This document shows positions 44,049-54,983 of a stretch of DNA of 64,000 nucleotides, one piece after another. The stretch lies in NCBI GenBank assembly GCA_900113425.1, contig FOZF01000001.1, positions 536,358 through 600,357 on the forward strand. The letters run 5' to 3'. The notes under the pieces were generated by a model that was given only the letters and a program-made list of their open reading frames with translations, was not told the origin of the DNA and made no database searches. The first letter of the stretch is position 1. Every line of letters starts with the position of its first letter. The DNA comes from Stenotrophomonas maltophilia. GTDB lineage: Bacteria; Pseudomonadota; Gammaproteobacteria; Xanthomonadales; Xanthomonadaceae. A program made the translations under genes and the position numbers.

Positions 44049-44561
44049 TCAGCGCACCAGCGACAGGCGACGCTCGCCATCGGCTGCCGCGCTGCCGTCC
44101 GGATCGCGACGCAGGGTGGCCACGCCATGGCCACGCTCGGCCAGGTATTCCAGCCACTTGCCGAGGAAGGTGTTCATCCGCATGCGGTGGCTGATCAGTT
44201 CGGCCGGCGGCGGATACAGGCCCATGGTGTCCTGCCAGCGGCGGCCGACGTAGCAATGGGTGGTTTCAGCCTGGCGTGCGTCACGGTACAGGCGCACATA
44301 GGCCGACGGGTCCGGTTCGCCGGTCACCGGGTCGGCCAGGTCGTAGGTCAGGCGCAGTTCGACGGTGTAGCGATGGCACTCGATCACGTCCAGGCGCACA
44401 TCCAGGCCATCACCCACTGAAGAGATGTAGCTGCCCGCAACCAGCTCGGCCGGTGCGAACAGGCGCACCAGGTGCCGGTAGTTTTCCGCATACAGGCCCA
44501 TGAGCCAGCTCAGCCGGCTCAGGCGGGGAATGCGTTCGGTGCGGGGCAAGGCTCGGGCCAT
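44049..44561 (-). CDS. DUF1249-family protein (YqiB-like)
   Basis: 170 residues. It has the DUF1249 pattern: LMGLYAENYRHLVRLF, VIECHRYTVELRLTYDL, AYVRLYRDARQAET, and MRMNTFLGKWLEYLAERGHG. E. coli YqiB lies next to nudF and cpdA; here the Nudix gene follows by 40 bases, a similar neighbourhood. The function is unknown. Confidence 0.85.
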   Translation of the reverse strand: MARALPRTERIPRLSRLSWLMGLYAENYRHLVRLFAPAELVAGSYISSVGDGLDVRLDVIECHRYTVELRLTYDLADPVTGEPDPSAYVRLYRDARQAETTHCYVGRRWQDTMGLYPPPAELISHRMRMNTFLGKWLEYLAERGHGVATLRRDPDGSAAADGERRLSLVR

Positions 44562-44658
44562 GGGTCGATCCTACACGTTGGTGGTTCAACGTGGGGGCGG
44601 TTCAAGCCGCAGCCAACCCACCGGCGGCGATCGTCCCTGTGCAGCCACGCGCCGACGG

Positions 44659-44681
44659 GTAGCGCCGGGCCATGCCCGGCG
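44659..44681 (+). repeat. SMAG (GTAG) element, single copy
   Basis: GTAG followed by GCCGGGC-CAT-GCCCGGC stem arms. It lies between ppsR and the DUF1249 gene, both on the minus strand. Confidence 0.8.
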
Positions 44682-44737
44682 AGCACGCGCGCAGCCATCA
44701 AGCGTGGCCCGGCATCGCCGGCGGCGCCGGGAGAGGA

Positions 44738-45559
44738 TCAGTACATTTCGCGCTGCAGACCCAGCGTGCCCAGCACCTTGCTGGAGATTTCCTCGATGGA
44801 GGTGTGGGTGGTGCTGAGGGTCGGAATCCGCTCCATGCGGAACATGGTCTCGGCCGCAGCCACTTCGCGCCGGCAGGTTTCCAGATTGGCGTAGCGCGAA
44901 TTCGGCCGGCGCTCCTGGCGGATCTGCTGCAGCCTGTCCGGGTCGATGGTCAGGCCGAACAGCTTGCGACGGTAGTTGCGCAGCCGCGCCGGCAGGCGGT
45001 CGCTTTCCAGGTCTTCATCGGTCAGCGGATAGTTGGCCGCGCGCACCCCGTAGTGCAGGGCCAGGTAGATGCAGGTCGGGGTCTTGCCGGCCCGCGACAC
45101 CGCCACCAGGATCACGTCGGCATCGTCGTAGTTCACCGCGATGCCGTCGTCGTGGGTCAAGGCGAAGTTCATCGCATTGATGCGGCGGTGGTAGGTGTCG
45201 AAATCGACCATGCCGTGGGCCTGGCCGACCCGGGCCAGGCGCGGGCTGGACAGTTCCCGTTCCAGCGGCTCGATGAACGGCGCGAACACATCCAGCATCA
45301 GTGCCCCGCTGTCGGCCAGGATCAGGCTCAGGCTCTGATCCACGCAGGAGTTCACCACGATCGGCCGGACCTGGTAGCGCTCCCCCGCCGCCTGGATCCG
45401 GGCACAGGCTTCACGGGCCTTTTCGGGGTCATCGACGAACGACATGCGATCGGTAATGAAGCTGAACCCGGAGAACTGGGTCAGCAGGCTATGTCCAATG
45501 GTTTCAGCGGTGATACCGGTTCCATCGGAAACATAGAACACCGGGCGGATGGTCGACAT
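44738..45559 (-). CDS. ppsR: PEP synthetase regulatory kinase/pyrophosphorylase PpsR
   Basis: 273 residues, the normal length. DUF299/PSRP family: [20 protein letters not shown] at the N-terminus, the P-loop-like [14 protein letters not shown] near 153, and the C-terminal [14 protein letters not shown]. It inactivates PEP synthase by ADP-dependent phosphorylation of a Thr next to the catalytic His and reverses this with phosphate. It is divergent from ppsA across 145 bp, the standard arrangement. Confidence 0.95.
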   Translation of the reverse strand: MSTIRPVFYVSDGTGITAETIGHSLLTQFSGFSFITDRMSFVDDPEKAREACARIQAAGERYQVRPIVVNSCVDQSLSLILADSGALMLDVFAPFIEPLERELSSPRLARVGQAHGMVDFDTYHRRINAMNFALTHDDGIAVNYDDADVILVAVSRAGKTPTCIYLALHYGVRAANYPLTDEDLESDRLPARLRNYRRKLFGLTIDPDRLQQIRQERRPNSRYANLETCRREVAAAETMFRMERIPTLSTTHTSIEEISSKVLGTLGLQREMY

Positions 45560-45704
45560 GCGCGCTTTTACCCCCTACGAAGCCTAAAAAGGCCGCCAGC
45601 ACAAGCTTGTGCCGACGGTACTCTGCCCGGCATCATATCGGCTTCTTCCTACGGACGCGGCCATTACAGCCCGCCTCGGGCGATGGCCAAACGGAGCATC
45701 GCGC

Positions 45705-48083
<2,379 letters not shown>

Positions 48084-48144
48084 TGCGTTGAAGGCTGCAG
48101 GCTGACGTCGTTTTCATCGACGTCCGCCCATACTGCTGCTGCAT

Positions 48145-48176
48145 GCAAGCCCCGCCTCTGCGGGGCTTGCTGTTTC
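48145..48176 (+). terminator. Terminator of ppsA
   Basis: GCAAGCCCCGC (48145-48155) pairs perfectly with GCGGGGCTTGC (48160-48170) around a CTCT loop and is followed by TGTTTCT. It lies 61 bases after the ppsA stop. Confidence 0.8.
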
Positions 48177-48234
48177 TGGCGTGCCCGCACGCCCTGCCCT
48201 GGGCAGCCCCCTTCCGCAGCAGAGGACCACCCGC

Positions 48235-49128
48235 ATGATCGCCGCCGCACCCGCTACGCCCGCCACATCATCCTGGTTCCACACCTTGAACTGGGAGCGA
48301 CTGCTGGAAACCTATGGCGTGCCACTGCTGGCCGCCATCGTGGTGCTGCTGGTCGGCCTGTGGGTAGCACGTCGCCTGTCCAATGCGATGCCACGCGCGA
48401 CCGCGCGCATGGGCGTGGATCCGATGCTGGGCAGCTTCCTGCGCAACGTGGTGTATGCGGCGTCGCTGGTGATCGTGGTGGTGCTGGCCATCGGCACGCT
48501 GGGGGTGCAGATCACCCCGCTGCTGGCCGTGCTCGGTACCGCCGGCCTGGCGGTCGGCCTGGCGCTGAAGGATTCGCTGTCCAACATCGCTTCAGGCGTG
48601 ATGCTGGTGACGCTGCGTCCGTTCCGCGTGGGCGATGTGGTGACGGTCGCCGGCCAGACCGGCACGGTACGCGAAGTGCGCATTTTCCAGACCGTCATCA
48701 CCGGCGCAGACAACCAGCACACCACCATTCCGAACACGCTGATCACCGCTGCGCCGATCATCAACCTCACGGCTGAACCCACCCGCCGCATCGAGCTGGT
48801 GGTCGGCATCGGCTACGACGACGACATCCAGCTGGCGCGCGATACCGCACTTGCGCTGATGAAGGCCGATGCGCGCGTACTGCAGACGCCGGTGCCGGAT
48901 GTGGTGGTCTACGAGCTGGGCGCGCATGCGATCAATCTAGGCATCCGCTGCTATGTGAAGTCGGCCGACTGGTTCGGCACCAAGGTGACTCTGCTCGAGC
49001 AGATCAAGCTGGGCTACGACAAGGCCGGCATCAACATCCCCTACCCGCAGCAGGACATGCATCTGTACCTGCACGGCAAGGACGGTGGCGTGGTCGAGGC
49101 CGATGCGCTGGTGCGCGACACGCCCTGA
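48235..49128 (+). CDS. Small-conductance mechanosensitive channel (MscS family)
   Basis: 297 residues. Three membrane helices (about 20-45, 68-90, 95-120), with the pore helix and beta-domain entry GTAGLAVGLALKDSLSNIAS then LRPFRVGDVVTV, the hallmark of MscS. The cytoplasmic cage follows (FQTVITGADNQHTTIPNTLI). It opens under membrane tension to release solutes. The ATG at 48235 has AGAGGA eight bases before it. Immediately downstream lies the tandem repeat region. Confidence 0.93.
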   Translation: MIAAAPATPATSSWFHTLNWERLLETYGVPLLAAIVVLLVGLWVARRLSNAMPRATARMGVDPMLGSFLRNVVYAASLVIVVVLAIGTLGVQITPLLAVLGTAGLAVGLALKDSLSNIASGVMLVTLRPFRVGDVVTVAGQTGTVREVRIFQTVITGADNQHTTIPNTLITAAPIINLTAEPTRRIELVVGIGYDDDIQLARDTALALMKADARVLQTPVPDVVVYELGAHAINLGIRCYVKSADWFGTKVTLLEQIKLGYDKAGINIPYPQQDMHLYLHGKDGGVVEADALVRDTP

Positions 49129-49141
49129 CCGCCGCGCCTCT

Positions 49142-49680
49142 TCCCGCGCTGCGCGCTCGCCGGGCATGGCCCGGCGCTACCTGCTCGACCGGGCGGCACG
49201 GGTAGCGCCATGCCCGGGGGATGCGGAATCAGGCAACGACGCTTTCTTCCAGCATTGGATAATCGGTGAACCCCGCGGCCCCGCCCCCGAAGCACGTCGC
49301 GCGATCCGGCGTCGTTGCGGTCCCGCGCTGCGCGCTCGCCGGGCACGGCCCGGCGCTACCTGCTCGACCGGCCGCACGGGTAGCGCCGGACCATGCCCGG
49401 CGGATGCGGAATCAGGCAGCGACGCTTTCTTCCAGCGCCGGATAATCGGTGAACCCCGCGGCCCCGCTCCCCGAAGCACGTCGCGCGATGCGGCGTCGTT
49501 GCGGTCCCACGCTGCGCGCTCGCCGGGCATGGCCCGGCGCTACCTGCTCGACCGGCAGGCACGGGTAGCGCCGGGCCATGCCCGGCGGATGCGGAATCAG
49601 GCAACGACGCTTTCTTCCAGCGTTGGATAATCGGTGAACCCCGCGGCCCCGCCCCCGAAGAACGTCGCGCGATCCGGCAG
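49142..49680. repeat. Tandem repeat of SMAG pair plus copied 3' end of the neighbouring oxidoreductase gene
   Basis: Three units begin at 49142, 49321 and 49505 (periods 179 and 184). Each has a left-facing SMAG (49158-49180, 49337-49359, 49521-49543), the spacer CTGCTCGACCGG, a right-facing SMAG (49202 truncated, 49380-49402, 49565-49587), and about 92 bp matching the last 25 or so codons and stop of the old yellow enzyme gene. Unit 3 contains the real gene end; units 1 and 2 are copies with point changes and, in unit 2, one inserted base. Confidence 0.85.
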
Positions 49681-50721
49681 GTTCAGTTCCGAACCCTGGC
49701 GGAGGCGCTCCGGCAGGTCCGGGTTGGCGATGAAGGGCCGGCCGAAACCAATCAGGTCGGCCCATCCTTCAGCCAGCGCCTGCCCGGCGCGGACGGCGGT
49801 GTACTTGCCGGCGTAGATCAGCGTGCCCGGATAGACCATGCGCAACGCCTGCTTGAATGCCAGCGGCATCGGTGGTGCGTCGTCCCAGTCGGCTTCGGCG
49901 ATGTGCAGGTAGCCCACACCCAGCCCGCCCAGCAAATGCGCGGCAGCCAGATAGGTGGCCTGCGGCGTATCGTCCACCGCCCCCTGCAGCGTAGTCAGCG
50001 GCGCCAGGCGCACCCCCACCCGGTCGCCGCCCGCCACCTCGACCACCGCCCGCGTCACCTCGCGCAGGAAGCGCAGCCGGTTCTGCAGCGCGCCACCGTA
50101 GCCATCGGTGCGCTGGTTGGCCTGCGAATCGATGAACTGGTTGATGAGATAGCCATTGGCCCCATGCAGCTCGACCCCATCAAAGCCCGCCGCCAGTGCA
50201 TTGCGCGCCGCCTGTGCATAGTCCTCGACGATGCCTGGAATCTCGTCCTCGCGCAGGGCGCGCGGCATCGAGTGCTGGATCATCTCGCCCACGCCGGCCT
50301 CCGGACCGGCACCGGTCGGGTCAACGAACACCTTCACGCCTTCGGCCAGCAATGCCGACGACGACACCGGAGCCTCACCGTTCGGCTGCAGGGCAACATG
50401 CGAAACACGGCCCACGTGCCACAGCTGCGCATAGATGCGTCCGCCGGCCGCGTGCACCGCATCGGTGACCTGGCGCCAGCCCTGTACCTGCTGCGGACTG
50501 TGGATGCCCGGGGTCCAGGCATAACCCTGGCCCTGCGGGCTGATCTGGGTGCCTTCGCTGATGATCAGGCCGGCGCCGGCACGTTGCGCGTAGTACGCCG
50601 CCATTTCGGCGGTGGCAACATTACCGTGGGCCGCACGCGAACGGGTCATCGGCGGCATCACGATGCGGTTGGGCAGGGTCAGTGCGCCCAGGCGGTGGGG
50701 AGTGAACAGCATGTCGGCCAT
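49597..50721 (-). CDS. Old yellow enzyme-family alkene reductase (NemA/XenB-like)
   Basis: 374 residues. FMN TIM barrel: LPNRIVMPPMTRSRA at the N-terminus, the substrate-binding His/Asn pair in ELHGANGYLINQF, RTDGYGG, and FGRPFIANPDLPERL near the C-terminus. It reduces activated C=C bonds and possibly nitro compounds with NAD(P)H. The start is 50721 (MADMLF) or 50712 (MLFTPH). The last 25 codons are duplicated twice downstream in a tandem repeat, each copy with its own stop, so recombination could exchange the C-terminus. Confidence 0.9.
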   Translation of the reverse strand: MADMLFTPHRLGALTLPNRIVMPPMTRSRAAHGNVATAEMAAYYAQRAGAGLIISEGTQISPQGQGYAWTPGIHSPQQVQGWRQVTDAVHAAGGRIYAQLWHVGRVSHVALQPNGEAPVSSSALLAEGVKVFVDPTGAGPEAGVGEMIQHSMPRALREDEIPGIVEDYAQAARNALAAGFDGVELHGANGYLINQFIDSQANQRTDGYGGALQNRLRFLREVTRAVVEVAGGDRVGVRLAPLTTLQGAVDDTPQATYLAAAHLLGGLGVGYLHIAEADWDDAPPMPLAFKQALRMVYPGTLIYAGKYTAVRAGQALAEGWADLIGFGRPFIANPDLPERLRQGSELNLPDRATFFGGGAAGFTDYPTLEESVVA

Positions 50722-50819
50722 CTCTTGCGGGGGTGCCGGCAAGGATGGAGACGGCGACCGCGCGGCAACAGGTGTGCGCTGGCAAAACAGTTGTTCCCGC
50801 CGGGCAAAGAACGTGCCGG

Positions 50820-51692
50820 TTACAGCGTCGGCTCGATCAAGGCGCCGCCATGCGCCACACGGTCGTAGCAGATGCGCACCACATCCTCACCGTACTTGCG
50901 CTCCAGCCTGCGCACGATGAAATGCCCGCGTGCCATGTCCTGGTAGTAGTCGGTGAACATGGTGTTGAGCGTGGCGCCAGCGGCAGCGCCCACGATGGGG
51001 ACCGCCTGCGCGGCGAACTTCTCGGTCACCACCACACCGAAACGCGCGGCGACCTTCTCCACCAGCTTGGCCAGCAGCTTGCCGGCCTCCTTCGGGGCCA
51101 CGCCCAGGGTGAGGTCGCGGCCGGTCACCACGCGGCCGGCCAGCTCGGCCGACAGGTGGCGCATCACATCGGTGGTGAAACCGCGGGCCAGGTAGTAGCC
51201 GGTCTCGCTGGCGTCGTCGCGCGGCGAATTGCCGCCCAGCGCGAACACTTCCAGACACGCCTGGCGGGTGCTGAACTCGGACAGGTCGAAGCCTTCGCTG
51301 CGCGCCACATCGGCCACGGCGCGCATCATGATGGTGGTCGACACCGGCAGTTCGATGAACAACGCGGCAAACCCGAAGGCACCGCCGACAGCGCCGGAGG
51401 TTGCGGCAGCCACCTTGTGCCAGCGGGTGGATGCGCCCTTGCCGGGTGAATTGTCCATGCTCCACAGCGCCGCCTGCGCGGATTTCGACAGTGCCGCCTG
51501 CACCGCGCCGTGGATGCGGCTGGACACCGACGTCGGCAGGGCCTTCACTGCGAACTCCAGCGGAGTGCCGACCAGATTGGCCATGCGCGCGGTCAGGGTC
51601 GGCGCCTCCAGCAGTGCCACCGCCCGCTGCAGGTCGGACCAGTCGCGGGCGTCGTGGGCGATATCGCGCGGCAGCAGGATCGGCTCGTTCAT
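50820..51692 (-). CDS. EcsC-family protein
   Basis: 290 residues. EcsC-like pattern: LEFAVKALP, then a Gly/Ala-rich amphipathic segment GAVGGAFGFAALFIELPVSTTIMMRAVADVARSEG, GAAAGATLNTMFTDYYQDMARGHF and LERKYG near the C-terminus. EcsC is linked to ABC exporter function in Bacillus, but in proteobacteria the role is unknown. The ATG at 51692 replaces a longer frame that would run through the SMAG element. Confidence 0.85.
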   Translation of the reverse strand: MNEPILLPRDIAHDARDWSDLQRAVALLEAPTLTARMANLVGTPLEFAVKALPTSVSSRIHGAVQAALSKSAQAALWSMDNSPGKGASTRWHKVAAATSGAVGGAFGFAALFIELPVSTTIMMRAVADVARSEGFDLSEFSTRQACLEVFALGGNSPRDDASETGYYLARGFTTDVMRHLSAELAGRVVTGRDLTLGVAPKEAGKLLAKLVEKVAARFGVVVTEKFAAQAVPIVGAAAGATLNTMFTDYYQDMARGHFIVRRLERKYGEDVVRICYDRVAHGGALIEPTL

Positions 51693-51726
51693 GGGCCGAT
51701 AGTAGCGCCACGCGGTTGAACGACGG

Positions 51727-51749
51727 GTAGCGCCGGGCCATGCCCGGCG
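51727..51749 (+). repeat. SMAG (GTAG) element, single copy
   Basis: GTAG plus GCCGGGC-CAT-GCCCGGC. It lies in the 64-bp gap between orn and the ecsC-like gene, both on the minus strand, where it may end or stabilise the orn message. Confidence 0.8.
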
Positions 51750-51756
51750 TCGTCGT

Positions 51757-52329
51757 TCAGGCAGCCGGCAGCCCCGAAAGCGCGCCCATGAACCGGCGGT
51801 AATGGCGCAGCTCGTTGATCGAATCATGCACGTCGCTGAGTGCGGTGTGGCTGCTGTTCTTGCCGACGCCGGCGGCCACGCCCGGCGCCCAGCGCCTGGC
51901 CAGTTCCTTTACCGTGGACACGTCCAGGTTGCGGTAGTGGAAGTACTTCTCCAGGCGCGGCATCTGCCGGTGCAGGAAGCGGCGATCCTGGCAGATCGAA
52001 TTGCCGCACATCGGCGACAGGCCGGCCGGAATCCACTCCGCCAGGAAATTCACCGTCTGCGCCTCGGCCTGTGCAAGCGTCACGCGGCTGTCCAGAACGC
52101 GCTGCCACAGGCCGGAACGACGATGCTGGTTGCGGTTCCACTCGTCCATCGCCTCCAGCGTCTCCAGCGGATGATGGATGGCGAATTCCGGTCCTTCGGC
52201 CAGCACGTTGAGCTGGGCATCGGTCACTACGGTGGCGATCTCGATGATCGAATCGTTGTCGGTATCCAACCCGGTCATTTCCAGGTCGATCCAGATCAAT
52301 CGCTCGTTGGCCGCGCCGTTCTCCACCAT
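51757..52329 (-). CDS. orn: Oligoribonuclease
   Basis: 190 residues. DEDDh 3'-5' exonuclease: [12 protein letters not shown] (Exo I), [10 protein letters not shown] (Exo II) and [11 protein letters not shown] (Exo III with His). It degrades 2-5-mer RNAs and pGpG, the breakdown product of c-di-GMP, which ties it to the two diguanylate cyclases of the window. The length is typical for Orn. Confidence 0.96.
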   Translation of the reverse strand: MVENGAANERLIWIDLEMTGLDTDNDSIIEIATVVTDAQLNVLAEGPEFAIHHPLETLEAMDEWNRNQHRRSGLWQRVLDSRVTLAQAEAQTVNFLAEWIPAGLSPMCGNSICQDRRFLHRQMPRLEKYFHYRNLDVSTVKELARRWAPGVAAGVGKNSSHTALSDVHDSINELRHYRRFMGALSGLPAA

Positions 52330-52404
52330 CGTGTCGTCTCGCTGCAGGGCTGGCCCGCGGGCCGCCGGAAAAGGAAAGGGGCGCCCATCATACCCTTTCG
52401 CTGC

Positions 52405-52929
52405 TCAACCCTCGTCCGCAGGACCTTCCAGCAGCAGGGGCGGCTTGCCGCGCTTGGCGCGGAAATAGTTGGTCAGGCGCATGCTCGCCTCCTTGGCCAG
52501 CACCCCGCCATGGATCTCCACACGGTGGTTGTGGCGCGCGTCGCCCAGCAGGTCGAACACACTGCCACAGGCACCGGTCTTCGGGTCGCTGGCACCGTAG
52601 ACCAGCCGCGACACACGCGCATGCACGATCGCCATCGCGCACATCGCGCACGGCTCAAGCGTCACGTACAGCGTGCTGCCCAGCAGTCTATGGTTGGCCA
52701 GCGCCTTGCCGCCGGCACGCATCGCAACGATCTCGGCGTGCGCGCTGGGGTCGTGCGAAGCGATATTGAGGTTCCAGCCCTCACCCAGCAGCTGGCCGTC
52801 GGCACCGACCAGCACCGCACCGACCGGGATTTCATCGAACTCATGCTGCGCGCGTTCGGCCAGCGCCAACGCATGGCGCATCCACTGTTCGTCGGCGTCG
52901 TGCACCGGTACACCCGGGGCGTCGGTCAT
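52405..52929 (-). CDS. tadA: tRNA-specific adenosine deaminase TadA
   Basis: 174 residues. The zinc site is HAEIVAM with TLEPCAMCAMAI (HAE...PCxxC), with the catalytic Glu in HAE. IPVGAVLVGADGQLLGEGWN is the usual N-terminal strand. It deaminates A34 to inosine in tRNA-Arg(ACG). I chose the ATG at 52929; the open frame continues 30 codons upstream without homology. Confidence 0.93.
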   Translation of the reverse strand: MTDAPGVPVHDADEQWMRHALALAERAQHEFDEIPVGAVLVGADGQLLGEGWNLNIASHDPSAHAEIVAMRAGGKALANHRLLGSTLYVTLEPCAMCAMAIVHARVSRLVYGASDPKTGACGSVFDLLGDARHNHRVEIHGGVLAKEASMRLTNYFRAKRGKPPLLLEGPADEG

Positions 52930-53039
52930 GGCGGTTTCCGTGAGGCGGCGGAGCTCAGGCGCACAGTGTAACGCCGGGCTGCGCAGCGGATGCCAGAAGA
53001 CGTCATACTGCGTTGCCAACCCGCTTCACGTTCCCGCCC

Positions 53040-53477
53040 ATGACCACCCTGCGCCCCTCGCGCGCCGATGACGGCGCCGCACTTGTCGACCTGTGGCGCC
53101 GCGCCGTCGACGCCACCCACGACTTCCTCAGCCCTGAAGACCGCCTGGCCATCGATACCGAAGTGGCTGGTTTCCTGCCCCAGGCGCCGACCACCGTGGC
53201 CGTGGATGCCGATGATCGTCCTCTGGGCTTCATGTTGATCGACGGTACGCACCTGGAAGCCTTGTTCATCGACCCGGACGTACGCGGCACCGGCATCGGC
53301 CGCCAGCTGCTGCAGCATGCACTGACCGTGCATCCGCAGCTGAGCACCGACGTCAATGCGCAGAATGCGCAGGCAGTGGGGTTCTACCTGCGCATGGGCT
53401 TCATCGAAACCGGTCGCTCAGCGCTGGATTCGCAGGGCCGTCCTTATCCGCTGATCCATCTTCGGCACGCGGGCTGA
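53040..53477 (+). CDS. yjaB: YjaB-like GNAT acetyltransferase
   Basis: 145 residues, colinear with E. coli YjaB: LVDLWRRAVDATHDFLSPED, GFMLIDGTHLEALFIDPDVRGTGIGRQLLQHAL and NAQNAQAVGFYLRMGFIETGRS, the middle one holding the acetyl-CoA loop. The natural acceptor is unknown. The start at 53040 matches the YjaB N-terminus. Confidence 0.9.
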   Translation: MTTLRPSRADDGAALVDLWRRAVDATHDFLSPEDRLAIDTEVAGFLPQAPTTVAVDADDRPLGFMLIDGTHLEALFIDPDVRGTGIGRQLLQHALTVHPQLSTDVNAQNAQAVGFYLRMGFIETGRSALDSQGRPYPLIHLRHAG

Positions 53478-53487
53478 ACGCCTGCGA

Positions 53488-53994
53488 TCAGGCGGTCGCT
53501 TCGAACGCCTGGGAGTAGCGCACCTCTCCCTGCGCCAGCGGCGGTTGCAGGCACAGCGCCTGGAAGTACTCGGCAGGAACGCCCGGCAGCACCAGCCCCG
53601 GCTCGGCGCGGAAGCCGAAACGACCGTAGTACCCCGGCTCGCCCAGCAACACGCAGCCTCGCGCATGCTGCTGGCGAAGGGCGTCGATGGCCGCGCGCAT
53701 CAACGCGGCACCGATGCCCTGCCCCTGTCGCTCCGGCAGCACCGAGATCGGGCCCAGGCCGTACCAGCCGCTGCTGCCGTCGGATACCGTTACCGGCGAC
53801 ACGGCCACGTGGCCAAGCAGCCGCTCTTCGTGCACCGCCAGCAGCGAAACCGACAATTCGCCGCCGGCACGCAGTGCGTCAACGATGAACTGCTCGGTGT
53901 GGCTGCTGTGCTCGGCTGTGGCAAAGGCCGCGGCCGTCAGCGCATGGATGCCGTCAATGTCGGCGGGTGTTTCAGGACGGATGAGAAAGCTCAC
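53488..53994 (-). CDS. YhbS-like GNAT N-acetyltransferase
   Basis: 168 residues. It shows GLGPISVLPERQGQGIGAALMRAAIDAL (acetyl-CoA loop QGQGIG) and GCVLLGEPGYYGRFGFRAEPGLVLPG, a pattern shared with YhbS. The substrate is unknown. It is convergent with the yjaB-like gene, 10 bases apart, with no terminator visible between them. Confidence 0.86.
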   Translation of the reverse strand: MSFLIRPETPADIDGIHALTAAAFATAEHSSHTEQFIVDALRAGGELSVSLLAVHEERLLGHVAVSPVTVSDGSSGWYGLGPISVLPERQGQGIGAALMRAAIDALRQQHARGCVLLGEPGYYGRFGFRAEPGLVLPGVPAEYFQALCLQPPLAQGEVRYSQAFEATA

Positions 53995-54214
53995 AGAGCA
54001 CCTCGTTCAGTGCGGCAGGCCCGGCGAGCGGGCCCGCAGAAAGTGAAAAGGGTCGATACGACGCGCGCACGACACTCTCCAACATGGAAAACCACACTCA
54101 GCAGGCGTCTGCGTGCTGCAGGCACGCGCACGTTACCCAGCCCCCCTGCGGCGGGTCAATCTCGGCCCCGGCGCGATTGGGCGATAATCCAGCCTCCAGC
54201 AGCAGGAGGCAACG

Positions 54215-54868
54215 ATGGACTGGGTCGTACAGGCGCGCACATTGGCAAGCGAAGCCCATGCCGGGCAACAGGACAAGGCCGGACGGCCCTACATCGAACA
54301 TGTCGCGCGCGTGGCGGCCGCGATCCATGACGACGACACGGCGAAGGCGGCCGCGTGGCTGCACGACGTGGTGGAGGATTGCCCAGACTACGCGCCCCGG
54401 CTGGCGGCCTTTCCGGCGCCGATCCGGGACATCGTGACCCTGCTCAACCGGCACAGCGCTGCCGACGCCCAGCATTACTACGCAGGCATCCGCCAGCACC
54501 CACGGGCATTGAAGGTGAAGCTGGCCGACATCGCCGACAACGCCCATCCACGCCGGTTGCTGCAGCTGCCGCCGGAGGTGGCCAACCGCCTGCGTGGCAA
54601 GTACGCCGCCGCATTGGCCGCCCTCGGTAGCCGGAGCGCATCCACGGACGTGTCCGACCCGGCACCCGCCCGCCTGCTGTCGTTGATGGAGGCGGCGCGC
54701 ACGCTGGTTCAGCTGGCTGACGAGGCCGGTGCAGGCGCCCCTGCCAACGGCGACGAGTCCCCCACGCAGGCGCTGATCAGGGTGCGTGACATCGTGCTTG
54801 CCGAACTCGAAGCGCAGATGACGCCGGAAGCCTTCCTTCTCTGGAGCGACATGTACGTGCTGGCCTGA
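54215..54868 (+). CDS. HD-domain phosphohydrolase (SpoT/Mesh1-like)
   Basis: 217 residues. The HD site reads YIEHVARVA, AAAWLHDVVEDC and VKLADIADNAHP, matching the His, His-Asp and Asp ligands of the SpoT hydrolase/Mesh1 group. No synthetase, TGS or ACT domain is present, so it is a small alarmone-hydrolase-like protein; the substrate (ppGpp or another nucleotide) is not proven. A conserved-looking C-terminal half (about 140-217) is of unknown role. Confidence 0.82.
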   Translation: MDWVVQARTLASEAHAGQQDKAGRPYIEHVARVAAAIHDDDTAKAAAWLHDVVEDCPDYAPRLAAFPAPIRDIVTLLNRHSAADAQHYYAGIRQHPRALKVKLADIADNAHPRRLLQLPPEVANRLRGKYAAALAALGSRSASTDVSDPAPARLLSLMEAARTLVQLADEAGAGAPANGDESPTQALIRVRDIVLAELEAQMTPEAFLLWSDMYVLA

Positions 54869-54983
54869 CCCGCCTCAGGGCGCGGTCGGCACCACCTGCC
54901 AAACGCTGATTCTTGGCAGCGGGCGATGCCCCTGCTGCGGTGCAGCAGTACAATAGGCTGCTCCCCGCCCCCTGCGTCCCCGC

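Noticed and set aside
45609..45704. Longer N-terminus of PEP synthase from an ATG at 45609
   Set aside because: The extra 32 residues have no homology; TTG at 45705 gives the exact family length and has a ribosome-binding site.
49177..49765. Short ORFs inside the tandem repeat array
   Set aside because: They reuse the repeated SMAG and copied gene-end sequence in several frames; no start signal and no independent coding character.
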